This document shows, piece by piece, positions 7,018 through 15,424 of a stretch of 64,000 bases of DNA. Location of the stretch: contig NZ_FMTT01000014.1 in the NCBI RefSeq assembly GCF_900100345.1, positions 1-64,000 of the forward strand. Direction: 5' to 3'. The translations under genes and the position numbers were made by a program. A model generated the notes under the pieces. That model searched no databases and was not told the origin of the DNA. It worked only from the letters and a program-made list of their open reading frames with translations. Position 1 is the first letter of the stretch, and every line of letters begins with the position of its first letter. The DNA is from Paenibacillus tianmuensis. Its GTDB lineage: Bacteria; Bacillota; Bacilli; Paenibacillales; NBRC-103111.

Positions 7018-7028
7018 TTATCTGATAA
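7018..7028. promoter_or_regulatory. Candidate LutR operator upstream of lutA
   Basis: TTATC-T-GATAA is an 11-bp palindrome in the lutR-lutA gap, followed by TGACAAG. GntR-family sites are short palindromes in this position. Assignment by location; no motif comparison was possible. Confidence 0.35.
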
Positions 7029-7076
7029 CCTGACAAGTAAGAACGAGAAACCATAAACCGAAGGATGGGGACCCGT

Positions 7077-7823
7077 ATGCGAGTTTCTTTATTCATCACG
7101 TGTTTGGCCGACCAGCTCTACCCGGAAGTCGGCGAAAGCGTCGTCCGGCTCCTGCATCGGTATGGCTGCGAGGTTGATTTTCCTCAGATGCAGACCTGCT
7201 GCGGACAGCCCGCGTACAACAGCGGCTACCAGGATGAAGCCCGCGAGGTGGCACGCAACCTGATCCGCGCGTTCGAGCACAGCGATTATGTCGTCTCGCC
7301 TTCCGGCTCCTGTACCGGAATGGTCCATCATTATTACCCGCAGCTGTTCGAGAACGAGCCGGAGTGGAAAGCCAAAGCGGAGAAGCTGATCGGGAAAACG
7401 TACGAGTTTTCTCAGTTTTTGGTCCATGTATTGGGCGTTAAAGACCTCGGCGCGGTGCACGAGAGCAAAGCGACGTATCATCCGTCCTGCCATGCGATGC
7501 GTTTGCTCGGGGTGCGCGAGGAGCCGGGCGAGCTGCTGGCGCATATCAAGGGGCTGGAACTGGTCGAGCTGCCCCGCAAGGAAGATTGCTGCGGCTTCGG
7601 CGGCACGTTTGCCGTCAAGATGGCCGACATGTCGGAAGCGATGGTCTGCGAGAAAGCCGCCAACGTCTGCGTGACGAATGTCGACCTTTTGATCGGGACC
7701 GACATGGGCTGTCTGATGAACATCGGGGGCCGTTTGAATAAAGAAAACAAGCCGGTGCGCGTCATGCATCTGGCCCAGCTGCTGGAGGAAGGAGTGAAAC
7801 GCGGTGAGCGGCATGGCAAGTGA
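7077..7823 (+). CDS. lutA: L-lactate oxidation iron-sulfur protein LutA
   Basis: A 248-aa protein with two CCG domains (CCGQPAYNSGY at about residue 41 and CCGFGGTFAVKM at about 170) and a conserved SPSGSCTGM between them, as in LutA and GlpC-like heterodisulfide-reductase subunits. LutABC together oxidise L-lactate to pyruvate in the cytoplasm with Fe-S clusters. ATG 7077 (MRVSLFITCL) matches the LutA N-terminus and has GGGGA upstream; ATG 7065 abuts its purine run and adds four non-conserved residues. The 3' end overlaps lutB by 20 bases, so translation is coupled. Confidence 0.93.
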   Translation: MRVSLFITCLADQLYPEVGESVVRLLHRYGCEVDFPQMQTCCGQPAYNSGYQDEAREVARNLIRAFEHSDYVVSPSGSCTGMVHHYYPQLFENEPEWKAKAEKLIGKTYEFSQFLVHVLGVKDLGAVHESKATYHPSCHAMRLLGVREEPGELLAHIKGLELVELPRKEDCCGFGGTFAVKMADMSEAMVCEKAANVCVTNVDLLIGTDMGCLMNIGGRLNKENKPVRVMHLAQLLEEGVKRGERHGK

Positions 7824-9342
7824 GAAGGAATTGATCGGCACGGGCTTAAAAAAGCGGACGGAAGAAGCGCTGGCGAACGATTTTCTCCGCAAGGCGGTTG
7901 CGCTTACAACCCACAAGCTGAAGACGGCCAAGCTTCAGGTGACGGATGATTTTGGCCATTGGGAGGATTGGCGGGAGCGGGGGAGACAGATCCGCAAGCA
8001 TGTCGTGGAACATCTCGACTATTATTTGACGCAGTTTACCGATAACGTTTCCAAAGCCGGAGGCCACGTCTATTTCTGCCAGACGGGGGACGAGGCGGTC
8101 AAGACGTTTATGGAAATTGCCGAGAAACGCCGGGCGAAGCTGGTGGCAAAAGGAAAATCGATGGTATCGGAAGAAATTCATCTGAACCGTCATTTGGAGG
8201 AACGCGGGATCGAGGCGATCGAGACGGATCTCGGCGAGTACATCCTGCAGCTGGCGAAGGAAACGCCGTCGCATCTGATCATTCCGGCAATTCACAAAAA
8301 CAAGCAGCAGATCGCGGATATTTTCTCGGAGGAAGCGGGCGAGACGTTTGCGCCGGAGACGAAGGTGCTGGCGAAGTATGCCAAGCAGCGGCTGCGCAAT
8401 TATTTCCTAGAAGCGGATATCGGGCTGACCGGCTGCAATTTCGGCGTTGCCGAATCGGGGGCGATCACGCTTGTATCCAACGAAGGCAACGGGCGGATGG
8501 TGACGACGCTACCGAAGTGCCACGTCGTCGTCATGGGCATGGAGCGGCTCGTGCCGACCTATGACGACCTGGAGGTCGTCCTAAACCTGCTTGCCCGCAG
8601 CGCTACCGGGCAGAAGCTGACGACTTACACGTCGATGATCACCGGGCCGCGACGTGAAGGCGAGCTCGACGGGCCGGAGGAGCTTCATCTGATCGTGCTG
8701 GACAACGGCCGGTCGGCGCAGCTCGGCGATCCGGTGTTCCAGGAGGTGCTGCACTGCATCCGCTGTGCGGCCTGTCTGAACGTGTGCCCCGTGTACCGTC
8801 ACGTGGGCGGCCACACCTACGGCGGCGTGTACAGCGGTCCGATCGGAGCGGTGCTGACGCCGCTGCTCCAGAAGGACATGAAGGAAGCGGGGCAGCTCGC
8901 TTACGCCTCCAGTCTGTGCGGGGCCTGCTATGAGGCATGCCCGGTCAAAATTCCGCTGCACGACATGCTGGTGCAGCTTCGGGCGCGCAAGGTGCGCCTC
9001 GGGCTGACGCCGCTGGCGGAGCGCGCCGCCTTCAAGACGTTCCGGACGACGTTCGGGAACGTTACGCTGTACAAGATGGCGACGAAGTCCGCCTATTATA
9101 TGATGAAGCCTTTCGTGAGCAAAGGCGTGATCAAGAAGGCGCCGGGTCCGGCAGCGGGCTGGACGCAGTCCCGCCATTTCCCGATGAAGCCGAAGCTGTC
9201 GTTCCGCGACCGCTGGGAGGCGCTCCAACAGGAGCTAAAGCAGCGGGGCGGCCGGAGCGAAGCCGGAGCAGCCCGCGGGCAAGATGCGCGAGGCCGAGAC
9301 GAGGCAGATGGCTCCGGGAAAGGAGGCGGGCGCCATGAGTAA
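7804..9342 (+). CDS. lutB: L-lactate oxidation iron-sulfur protein LutB
   Basis: A 512-aa protein with an N-terminal LUD-type domain (GCNFGVAESGAI, VSNEGNGRM) and two 4Fe-4S motifs, CIRCAACLNVCP (about residues 318-329) and CGACYEACPVKIP (about 369-381). It is the electron-carrying subunit of the LutABC L-lactate dehydrogenase. GTG 7804 is preceded by GGAGTG; ATG 7813 is an alternative start. The last roughly 35 codons are low-complexity (Gly, Arg, Ala, Asp) and not conserved, and overlap the lutC start by 8 bases. Confidence 0.95.
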   Translation: MSGMASEKELIGTGLKKRTEEALANDFLRKAVALTTHKLKTAKLQVTDDFGHWEDWRERGRQIRKHVVEHLDYYLTQFTDNVSKAGGHVYFCQTGDEAVKTFMEIAEKRRAKLVAKGKSMVSEEIHLNRHLEERGIEAIETDLGEYILQLAKETPSHLIIPAIHKNKQQIADIFSEEAGETFAPETKVLAKYAKQRLRNYFLEADIGLTGCNFGVAESGAITLVSNEGNGRMVTTLPKCHVVVMGMERLVPTYDDLEVVLNLLARSATGQKLTTYTSMITGPRREGELDGPEELHLIVLDNGRSAQLGDPVFQEVLHCIRCAACLNVCPVYRHVGGHTYGGVYSGPIGAVLTPLLQKDMKEAGQLAYASSLCGACYEACPVKIPLHDMLVQLRARKVRLGLTPLAERAAFKTFRTTFGNVTLYKMATKSAYYMMKPFVSKGVIKKAPGPAAGWTQSRHFPMKPKLSFRDRWEALQQELKQRGGRSEAGAARGQDARGRDEADGSGKGGGRHE

Positions 9343-10117
9343 CGAAACGATCCGCGGCCGTGAAGCGTTTATCGCGAATTTGTCGTCGAGGCTCGGACGT
9401 CGGGAGGTCGCAGCGGCGGCTCCGGCGCATCCGTTTCGCGGAGCGCCGGAGTTTTATAAGCAGATCAAGCTCACCACGGAGGAAAAGATCGAGCTGTTCG
9501 CCTGGAACTGGCAGGCTTTGACCGGCAAGGTGCTGGTGGTGGATGAAGCCGAGGCAGCGGACAAAGTCAGTGCGTGGCTGCGGGACATCGCCGCCGAGCT
9601 TGGCGTTACGCATGTGTCCCGCTGGGAGCATGAGGGTCTGAAGGCGCTTGGCTTGGACGAGGCGCTGGCTGCCTCGGGCATCGCCGTCGCGCCATGGCGG
9701 CCGGTGGAGACGGACGCGGAAGCGGGCGACAGCGACGTATGGCCGAAGGCGGCGGGGGGCGCGAACTGGGCACAGCGGAGCGAGCTGTTGAAGCGAACCG
9801 AGCGCTGCCAGCTCGGGATCGTCTGGCCTGACTTCGCCGTAGCGAATACGAGCACCTTGGTGCTGCAATGCTCCCCGCAGCGCGGCCGTTCGGTGAGCTT
9901 GCTGACGGAAATTTTGTTCGCCGTCTTCCGGGCCGATCAGCTTGTGTACCGGATGGGCGAGGCGTTCGAGCAGATTACCCGCGGCAAGCAACTGCCGGGG
10001 CAGTATGCTTCGTCGCTTAACCTGATTACCGGACCGAGCCGCAGCGCCGACATCGAGAACGATCTGACGATCGGCATCCACGGTCCGGGCAAGGTGTACG
10101 CGGTCATTATCCGGTAA
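9335..10117 (+). CDS. lutC: Lactate utilisation protein LutC (LUD domain)
   Basis: A 260-aa LUD-domain protein. The C-terminal half has the family features: GIVWPDFAVANTSTLVLQ, then SLLTEILFAVF and the final SRSADIENDLTIGIHGPG. It is the third part of the LutABC complex that lets the cell use L-lactate. The start is ATG 9335 (MSNETIRGR) with AAGGAGG 9 bases upstream; it overlaps the end of lutB (ATGAGTAA), so the two are translationally coupled. The longer frame from 9284 lies inside lutB. Confidence 0.93.
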   Translation: MSNETIRGREAFIANLSSRLGRREVAAAAPAHPFRGAPEFYKQIKLTTEEKIELFAWNWQALTGKVLVVDEAEAADKVSAWLRDIAAELGVTHVSRWEHEGLKALGLDEALAASGIAVAPWRPVETDAEAGDSDVWPKAAGGANWAQRSELLKRTERCQLGIVWPDFAVANTSTLVLQCSPQRGRSVSLLTEILFAVFRADQLVYRMGEAFEQITRGKQLPGQYASSLNLITGPSRSADIENDLTIGIHGPGKVYAVIIR

Positions 10118-10153
10118 GCCGAGCTTAAATCGAAGTCGTAGTCGGGGTCGGAA

Positions 10154-10182
10154 GCATATTCCAGCCGCTTGTGCGCATACTA
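10154..10182 (+). promoter_or_regulatory. Sigma-G-type forespore promoter of sspH
   Basis: GCATAT (10154-10159) and CATACTA (10176-10182), separated by 16 bases, match the sigma-G pattern (GnATA and CATnnTA). It lies about 33 bases upstream of the sspH start codon, where a forespore promoter is expected. Confidence 0.7.
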
Positions 10183-10214
10183 TGACGGTTATCTAATCCA
10201 AGGAGGTCATAGCC

Positions 10215-10394
10215 ATGAATAAGCAGCGCGCCCAAGAAATCGCCGCTTCGCCGGTGATGGCGAACGTGACGTACGAAGGGGTTTCGATTTATATCCAGCA
10301 TGTGGACGAAGAACGGGAGAGCGCCAGAATTTATCCGCTCGGTCAGCCCGAGCAGGAGCAAGAGGTCCCACTGAACAGCTTAGTGGAAGGTTAA
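10215..10394 (+). CDS. sspH: H-type small acid-soluble spore protein SspH
   Basis: A 59-aa protein, MNKQRAQEIAASPVMANVTY, then VSIYIQHVDEE and ARIYPLG, closely following the SspH (H-type SASP) pattern. These proteins accumulate in the developing forespore. AGGAGGT (10201-10207) precedes the ATG, a sigma-G-type promoter lies upstream, and a strong terminator follows. This gene alone shows that the organism forms endospores. It is flanked by lutC (same strand) and the convergent sulP gene. Confidence 0.95.
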   Translation: MNKQRAQEIAASPVMANVTYEGVSIYIQHVDEERESARIYPLGQPEQEQEVPLNSLVEG

Positions 10395-10410
10395 CCATTT
10401 CAATAACGCG

Positions 10411-10449
10411 GCAGCCCCGCAAGCTCGACTTGACCGGGGCTGCTTTTTT
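10411..10449. terminator. Terminator between sspH and sulP
   Basis: GCAGCCCC (10411-10418) pairs with GGGGCTGC (10436-10443) and is followed by TTTTTT; its right end overlaps the sulP stop codon region on the other strand. Confidence 0.9.
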
Positions 10450-12175
10450 AACGCTCATTTGCGGTATCCGGTTGAGATAAGGCGGCACACTCCCGAAAGG
10501 CAAAGTGCCGGCAGCCCAGACACTTCTGATGCTCCAGCCGGGTCAAAGCGTAATCAATCGCATCGCCCGTATGCGTAAAAAAGTGCTCTTTTCCGATCAA
10601 CTCGTCAAGTCCGGTTCGTTTCAACACGTCCCGGGGCTGAGGCTGCAGGCCCGAGATCAGAACGACGCCGCCTTGCCGGATGATATCCCGGACCACACCG
10701 GCCAAATACGACTCCCCCGTCGTGTCCATGAACAGCACTTTTCCGAGGCGCAGAATCACCGTTTTCGGCCGTTCGTCGAGCGTCCCCGAAATCGACTTTT
10801 CAAACAGCGTTCCCGCTCCGAAAAACAGCGCTCCCTCCACCGAAATAATCGCAATCTGCGGACAGTCGTGGCTTTCGTTGACGATATGGGAGGCTACTTT
10901 CCCGCGGTGCGAGGCCGGGTCAGGCAAAACCTTGGCCACCGTGAGCATGCCGCTCATCCGCCGGACGAACAGGACGACCGCAAGAATCAATCCGGCGAGC
11001 ACGGCCGTCGTCAGATCGGTCAGCACGGTAAGCAGGAAAGTAATGATCAGGACAACGGAATCGGCTGTTCTTGTTTTCACAATATGAATAAATTGTCTAC
11101 GCTCGCTCATATTCCAGGCTACGATCATCAGGATCGGCGCCATGCTGGCCAGCGGAATCGCGGAAGCCAAGGGGGCGAGCATAATCAGCACGAGCAGGAC
11201 GAATACGCTGTGCACCATCCCCGACACGGGACTTGCCGCTCCGTTCTTAATATTCGCCGCAGTTCTGGCAATCGCGCCCGTCGCTGGAATGCCGCCGAAC
11301 AAAGGGGTGACGATGTTCGCAATCCCTTGTCCGATCAGCTCACGGTTGCTGTGATGGCGGCTTCCTGTCATGCCGTCGGCTACGACCGCCGACAAGAGCG
11401 ACTCGATTCCTCCGAGCGCCGCGATGACGCAGGCCGGGCCAAGAAGCGGGATGATTTTCTCAAGCGTCACCTCCGGCACATGAAACTGGGGAAGCGTCCC
11501 GGGAATGGCGCCGTACGTCGACCCGATCGTATCGACCCGGCCCTCGAACAGCGCAACCGACAGCACACTGGATACGAGCAGGCCGACGAGCGATCCGGGC
11601 ACTTTGGGCAGCAGTTTCGGGGTCACCAATAACAAAGCGAGACAAACGACAGCTGTAATGACGCTGTATGGGTTTACCGTCGACAGGTGCAGCCCGATCT
11701 CTTTCATGTTGGATATAAAATCCTCATGCTTGCGGATGCCGCTCAGCCCCAGAAAACTGGCGATTTGGCCGGTGAAAATGATGACGGCGATTCCGGCGGT
11801 AAAGCCGATCGTTACCGGACGGGGAATAAATTGAATCAGCGCTCCGAGCTTGAATACCCCCATCAAGACAAGGATGATTCCCGCCAGCCCCCCGGCGATC
11901 AACAAATTTTCATACCCGTACTGCATCACAATGGCGAACAAAATCGGAACGAACGCGCCCGTCGGCCCGCCGATCTGGAATTTGGACCCGCCGAGCAGTG
12001 AGATGAGAAATCCGGCAATCACCGTCGTATAAATGCCGTACTGAGGCTTGACTCCGGCCGCAATGGCAAAAGCCATCCCTAAAGGAATGGCTATAACCCC
12101 GACAATCGAGCCTGAGATCAGATCCTGGCGAAAATCATTTGCGCTGTACCCGTCAAATCTTCCCGACCGCTTCAT
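10448..12175 (-). CDS. SulP family anion transporter with STAS domain
   Basis: A 575-aa membrane protein of the SulP/SLC26 family: an N-terminal segment DLISGSIVGVIAIPLGMAFA, a GGSKFQIGGPTGAFVPI motif, roughly 11-14 membrane helices to about residue 415, then a cytoplasmic STAS domain (about 440-545, with GALFFGAGT). Family members carry sulfate, bicarbonate or other anions; the substrate here is not predictable. The extreme C-terminus has an unusual Cys cluster (KCLGCRHFAFREC), which could bind metal or respond to redox. Its promoter (TTGACA-N17-TATATT) is overlaid by an operator-like palindrome and an ArsR gene lies upstream, so control by that regulator is likely. Confidence 0.9.
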   Translation of the reverse strand: MKRSGRFDGYSANDFRQDLISGSIVGVIAIPLGMAFAIAAGVKPQYGIYTTVIAGFLISLLGGSKFQIGGPTGAFVPILFAIVMQYGYENLLIAGGLAGIILVLMGVFKLGALIQFIPRPVTIGFTAGIAVIIFTGQIASFLGLSGIRKHEDFISNMKEIGLHLSTVNPYSVITAVVCLALLLVTPKLLPKVPGSLVGLLVSSVLSVALFEGRVDTIGSTYGAIPGTLPQFHVPEVTLEKIIPLLGPACVIAALGGIESLLSAVVADGMTGSRHHSNRELIGQGIANIVTPLFGGIPATGAIARTAANIKNGAASPVSGMVHSVFVLLVLIMLAPLASAIPLASMAPILMIVAWNMSERRQFIHIVKTRTADSVVLIITFLLTVLTDLTTAVLAGLILAVVLFVRRMSGMLTVAKVLPDPASHRGKVASHIVNESHDCPQIAIISVEGALFFGAGTLFEKSISGTLDERPKTVILRLGKVLFMDTTGESYLAGVVRDIIRQGGVVLISGLQPQPRDVLKRTGLDELIGKEHFFTHTGDAIDYALTRLEHQKCLGCRHFAFRECAALSQPDTANER

Positions 12176-12191
12176 GACAAGACCTTCTTTT

Positions 12192-12249
12192 CATATATTT
12201 GATTATTTGAATATATGGGGAATATACACCCGGGAATCCGTTCTGTCAA
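12192..12249 (-). promoter_or_regulatory. sulP promoter and ArsR-type operator
   Basis: On the minus strand, TTGACA (12249-12244), 17 bases, TATATT (12226-12221) form a near-consensus sigma-A promoter. Just downstream, arms CATATATT (12192-12199) and AATATATG (12210-12217) form an inverted repeat. Its centre holds TTTGATTATTTGAAT (12198-12212), whose reverse complement recurs exactly at 12793-12807. Confidence 0.7.
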
Positions 12250-12294
12250 TGGGCGGACAAGCGCCGATTTTCGCCGCATCAACGGATAACAACC

Positions 12295-12337
12295 AAAAAA
12301 CCGGCCTCCTTGTTGCTAACAACAAGAGCCGGTTTTT
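12295..12337 (-). terminator. Terminator between arsR-type gene and sulP
   Basis: AAAAACCGGC and GCCGGTTTTT flank an inner CTTGTT/AACAAG stem: a long hairpin with T runs on both sides. Confidence 0.85.
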
Positions 12338-12366
12338 GCCATTTGCCTTTCATTACGTCTGCACGA

Positions 12367-12693
12367 TTATTCGTTGCGTATGTTTTCAAGCAGCGAGATG
12401 GCGTCCACCAAATGATTATCGAAGATTTGTCTGGCTACCCCGAGGAGGTCTTTAATCAGAGGATCGCGTAATGAATAAATGACGGAAGTTCCCTCTTTGG
12501 TTCCGCTGACTACATTTTTGCTGCGGAGCACAGCCAACTGCTGCGATACGGCGGAGCCTTCGCTTCCCAGAATAGCCTGAAGCTCGTTGACGTTTTTGTC
12601 CCCTTCGCACAGCACCTCAAGAATCCGGATTCGCATCGGATGCGCCAACGCCTTGAAAAACTCTGCTTTAAACTGCTGGATTTCACGATTCAT
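12367..12693 (-). CDS. ArsR/SmtB-family transcriptional repressor
   Basis: A 108-aa winged-helix protein: FFKALAHPMRIRILEVLCEG, recognition helix SAVSQQLAVLRSKNVV and the wing EGTSVIYSLRD. ArsR-family proteins leave DNA when a metal or reactive sulfur species binds. Only one Cys (LCEG) is present, so the two-Cys persulfide switch of BigR/SqrR is incomplete and no classic metal site is evident. ATG 12693 has AAGGGG upstream; the longer frame from 12798 runs through the promoter. It is monocistronic, ending at a terminator. Its -10 box overlaps an operator-like AT palindrome, suggesting autoregulation. Confidence 0.85.
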   Translation of the reverse strand: MNREIQQFKAEFFKALAHPMRIRILEVLCEGDKNVNELQAILGSEGSAVSQQLAVLRSKNVVSGTKEGTSVIYSLRDPLIKDLLGVARQIFDNHLVDAISLLENIRNE

Positions 12694-12723
12694 CGATCTA
12701 AGCCCCTTAAAACGTTGAACGTC

Positions 12724-12807
12724 TGAATATATGAATATCATACCACAGATAAGAAGCGGGTTGTAAAACAAACCGTGACCGTATAATATTACATTCAAAT
12801 AATCAAA
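12724..12807. promoter_or_regulatory. Divergent promoter/operator region of the arsR-type gene and Cys-rich gene
   Basis: On the minus strand TTACAA (12766-12761), 18 bases, TATGAT (12742-12737) forms the arsR-type promoter, overlapped by TGAATATATGAATATC. On the plus strand TATAAT lies at 12782-12787. ATTCAAATAATCAAA (12793-12807) is identical to the core of the sulP operator in reverse complement. Confidence 0.6.
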
Positions 12808-12855
12808 GAATTTAAAAAGTTTGAGCGGTTATTTTTCAGAAAGAGGCGATTGCGT

Positions 12856-13434
12856 ATGTCCGGCTTTCGGACTGGGGAACAAAAAGAGCTTGTGCGCCCG
12901 ACGACCAAACAAGAAGTGATCGAAGCGGGTTTGACTTACCTCGAAGGCGTGGGAGCGGATCTGATCTGTAAAGTTTGTATTCCGAGCGGCGGTTCCTGCT
13001 GCTTAAGCTGCCCGTTTCTGAACGACGGCGTCGGCTGCGGACAGCGTAATACGAGCTGTACGTCCTGGCTGTGCGGTTTCTTGAAGTATATCTATTACGA
13101 AGCCGGCTTGATTCGGGAATGGAAAGACTTCTGGGATGAAGTACCGGGGCAGCAGTTCCGGTACGATACGACCCCGCGCGACTTCGCCGTCCGCGGCTGG
13201 CTGGAGCCGCCAAAGCTCCGTTTTTTATCCGAAGCTTTCGCTGATGATTTGCAGCGGCTCCGGCGGGATCGTCCCGCTTTCTGGCTTGTGGAGTTAAAAG
13301 GGAAGCTGGACTGGTATATCGACGAAATATTGGACAGCAACAATCCGAAATTCGTGAAAAGAACGGAAGCCAAGCTGTACCGTCTGACTAGCGATTTCCA
13401 GCGGTTTCATCAGGCCAAGGCCCAGCTCAACTAA
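12856..13434 (+). CDS. Cys-rich protein of unknown function
   Basis: A 192-aa soluble protein with a dense Cys cluster at about residues 38-73: CKVCIPSGGSCCLSCP, then GCGQ, TSCTSWLCGF. The spacing could hold a zinc or Fe-S site. The remainder is helical and charged. I know similar hypothetical proteins in Paenibacillaceae but no function. ATG 12856 lies behind AAGAGG. It diverges from the arsR-type gene and a copy of the sulP operator core sits in its leader, so it may share that regulon. Whether it is a cluster-binding sensor or an enzyme cannot be told. Confidence 0.75.
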   Translation: MSGFRTGEQKELVRPTTKQEVIEAGLTYLEGVGADLICKVCIPSGGSCCLSCPFLNDGVGCGQRNTSCTSWLCGFLKYIYYEAGLIREWKDFWDEVPGQQFRYDTTPRDFAVRGWLEPPKLRFLSEAFADDLQRLRRDRPAFWLVELKGKLDWYIDEILDSNNPKFVKRTEAKLYRLTSDFQRFHQAKAQLN

Positions 13435-13561
13435 CCCGTACATCTGTTCTGGATAGCGAAACAAGCGCCGTTTCTGGCATCCCGAAAACATCCCCCGGTT
13501 CACCCCGCGCCCAAAAAGAAGTACAATAAGCTTAACCTTAACGAAAGCGGCTGAAACGATC

Positions 13562-14024
13562 ATGCTGGAAATCCAATACTTTGAGCTGCACTGTACCTTC
13601 CATACACCTGGGGATGCGTGGCCGGAAGTCTGATTATTTCGGCTACAAGAAGGAGGCGGCCGATAGCAATCCGGTCGATACGCTCCGTTTCCCGGTGTTC
13701 CGGTCCATTCAGACCCTTGATCCCGGGCGCACTTGGACCGGGTCGAGGTGGTATTCGTGCCTCCGGAAAAATTGCACAGCTTTCAAGTTAGCGATTCCGA
13801 AAAGATGCTGTGTAATCATGACGGTGTAACCTATCCGGTGCGGCATCACTGGGAACGCATAGAGCTGCTGCACAACGGCTGTAATATGCATGAACCAAGA
13901 GCACGTAGTGCTGTTCCTCTTGTTCAAAGGGCTGCAGACGGTGCACGACCCGTCCTTGCGCGGGGTAGCGATTAATTCACTCGGCTGGATCGAATTTAAA
14001 AATGTTTGGCTGCAGTCCGTGTAA
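13562..14024 (+). pseudogene. Decayed gene with several frameshifts
   Basis: Three or four coding stretches in different frames line up as one protein: MLEIQYFELHCTFHTPGDAW, then YFGYKKEAADSNPVDTLRFP in a second frame, DRVEVVFVPPEKLHSFQ in a third (from about 13736), and NQEHVVLFLLFKGLQTVHD to GWIEFKNVWLQSV in a fourth, ending at TAA 14022-14024. No single frame runs through. The family is not recognised. The high coding quality of each piece suggests recent decay or several indel errors. It is followed by an intact GNAT gene on the same strand. Confidence 0.6.
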
Positions 14025-14061
14025 GACCTGCGCGGCCTAAGCCTAAGGAGGATTCTTTCTT

Positions 14062-14637
14062 ATGATAAGACAAGCTCAACCGGGAGACGCTGCTTGCGTC
14101 GTACCGCTCATTTATTCCGCCATCGGCGATATTGCGTTTACTTTGACGGGCGCCACCGATCCCGAGCAGGCGCAGCGGATTTTGCAAGAATTTTACGAGC
14201 GCCGGGGCAACCGGCTCAGCTATGAGAATACGCTCGTCGCAGAGCGTGACGGACTGCCGGTCGGCTTTATTTTGTTTTACCATGGCAGCCGTACGGCCGA
14301 ATTGGACCGGCCGCTCACTGAGAGGCTTGCCGGGATCGGTCAACCCGACGTCGAATTTACGAAGGAAGCGCGGGACGACGAGTTTTATTTGGATTCGCTT
14401 GCCGTCGATCCGGCCTATCAAGGGCAGGGCATTGCCAAGGCTTTGATGGAGGCGTTCGAAGCGGAAGCCGCACGGCGGGGATACGACAAGGTTTCGCTGA
14501 TCGTCGAGGAAAGCAACGACAAGGCGAGACGATTGTACGAGGCCAAGGGCTACGAAGCGGACGGTCAATTGGAGGTCAGCGGTCATTTGTACGATCATAT
14601 GGTGAAACGGGTCGTTCCTGTGCTAACGCTTCGATGA
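14062..14637 (+). CDS. GNAT family N-acetyltransferase
   Basis: A 191-aa single-domain GNAT. The acetyl-CoA loop reads LAVDPAYQGQGIAKALM (about residues 113-129, R/Q-x-x-G-x-G/A type), preceded by beta-strand 4 (DEFYLDSLAV) and followed by SLIVEESNDKARRLYEAKGY. It transfers an acetyl group to an unknown amine. AAGGAGG at about 14045 precedes the ATG. The next gene, pxpB, begins 15 bases downstream, so it may be the first gene of the 5-oxoproline operon, but it has no known role there. Confidence 0.85.
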   Translation: MIRQAQPGDAACVVPLIYSAIGDIAFTLTGATDPEQAQRILQEFYERRGNRLSYENTLVAERDGLPVGFILFYHGSRTAELDRPLTERLAGIGQPDVEFTKEARDDEFYLDSLAVDPAYQGQGIAKALMEAFEAEAARRGYDKVSLIVEESNDKARRLYEAKGYEADGQLEVSGHLYDHMVKRVVPVLTLR

Positions 14638-14652
14638 AAAGAGGTAGGCAGT

Positions 14653-15424
14653 ATGCCTGACATACAGCGCGAAGAGCGGATGGAGCCGGAGATCTTTCCG
14701 CTCGGCGATGCTGCGGTTTCCGTCCAATGGGGGGACGGCATCGATCCGAAGACGCATCGCCGAGTTCAAGCTCTGGCTGCATATCTTGAGCGGTATCCGT
14801 TTCCGGGGCTGATCGAACTCGTTCCGGCCTTTGTGACGGTTACCGTGTTTTACGATCCCCTGAGGCTGCGCGACCCGGTGACAAGGGAAACCTGCAGAGG
14901 TCGAGACGGCAGAGGATTCCGCTCCCCGTATGAGATGATCCGAGGCATCGTCAAGCGGGCGATTGCTAACGCGGATAACACCTTTGAAAGCGCTTCGACT
15001 ATTGTGCATATTCCTGTATGCTACGGAGGCGAGCTGGGGCCGGATTTGAGCAGCGTGGCCGAATACCACGGGCTGACCTCCCGAGGAAGTCATCGAAATC
15101 CATTCGTCTCAAGATTATTTGGTCTATATGATCGGGTTTGCTCCAGGCTTTCCTTACTTGGGCGGGCTGTCCGAACGCATTGCCACTCCGCGGCGAAGCA
15201 CTCCACGGCTGCATATTGAGACGGGAACGGTGGGCATCGGAGGAAACCAGACCGGCATCTATCCGATTTCCACGCCGGGAGGCTGGCAGCTTATCGGAAG
15301 AACGCCGCTGCCGTTATTTCGCCCCGACCACCCTTCGCCGAGTTTGTTAAAGGCGGGAGATCTTGTTCGTTTCCAGCCGATCGGGTTTAAACAATTCGAA
15401 GAGTGGAGAGAGAACGACGCATGA
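14653..15424 (+). pseudogene. pxpB: 5-oxoprolinase subunit PxpB (KipI-like), frameshifted
   Basis: The first frame encodes the N-terminal KipI half (IFPLGDAAVSVQWGDGID, HIPVCYGGELGPDLSSVA) up to HGLT at about 15078. The family pattern then continues in the next frame as PEEVIEIHSSQDYLVYMIGF, APGFPYLGGL and GNQTGIYPISTPGGWQLIG to TGA 15424. One extra base in ACCTCCCGAG (15076-15085) explains it. PxpB with PxpC and PxpA forms the ATP-dependent 5-oxoprolinase. AAGAGGT precedes the ATG, and the stop overlaps pxpC (ATGA). A single clean indel in an otherwise intact operon could be real or an assembly error. Confidence 0.8.
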
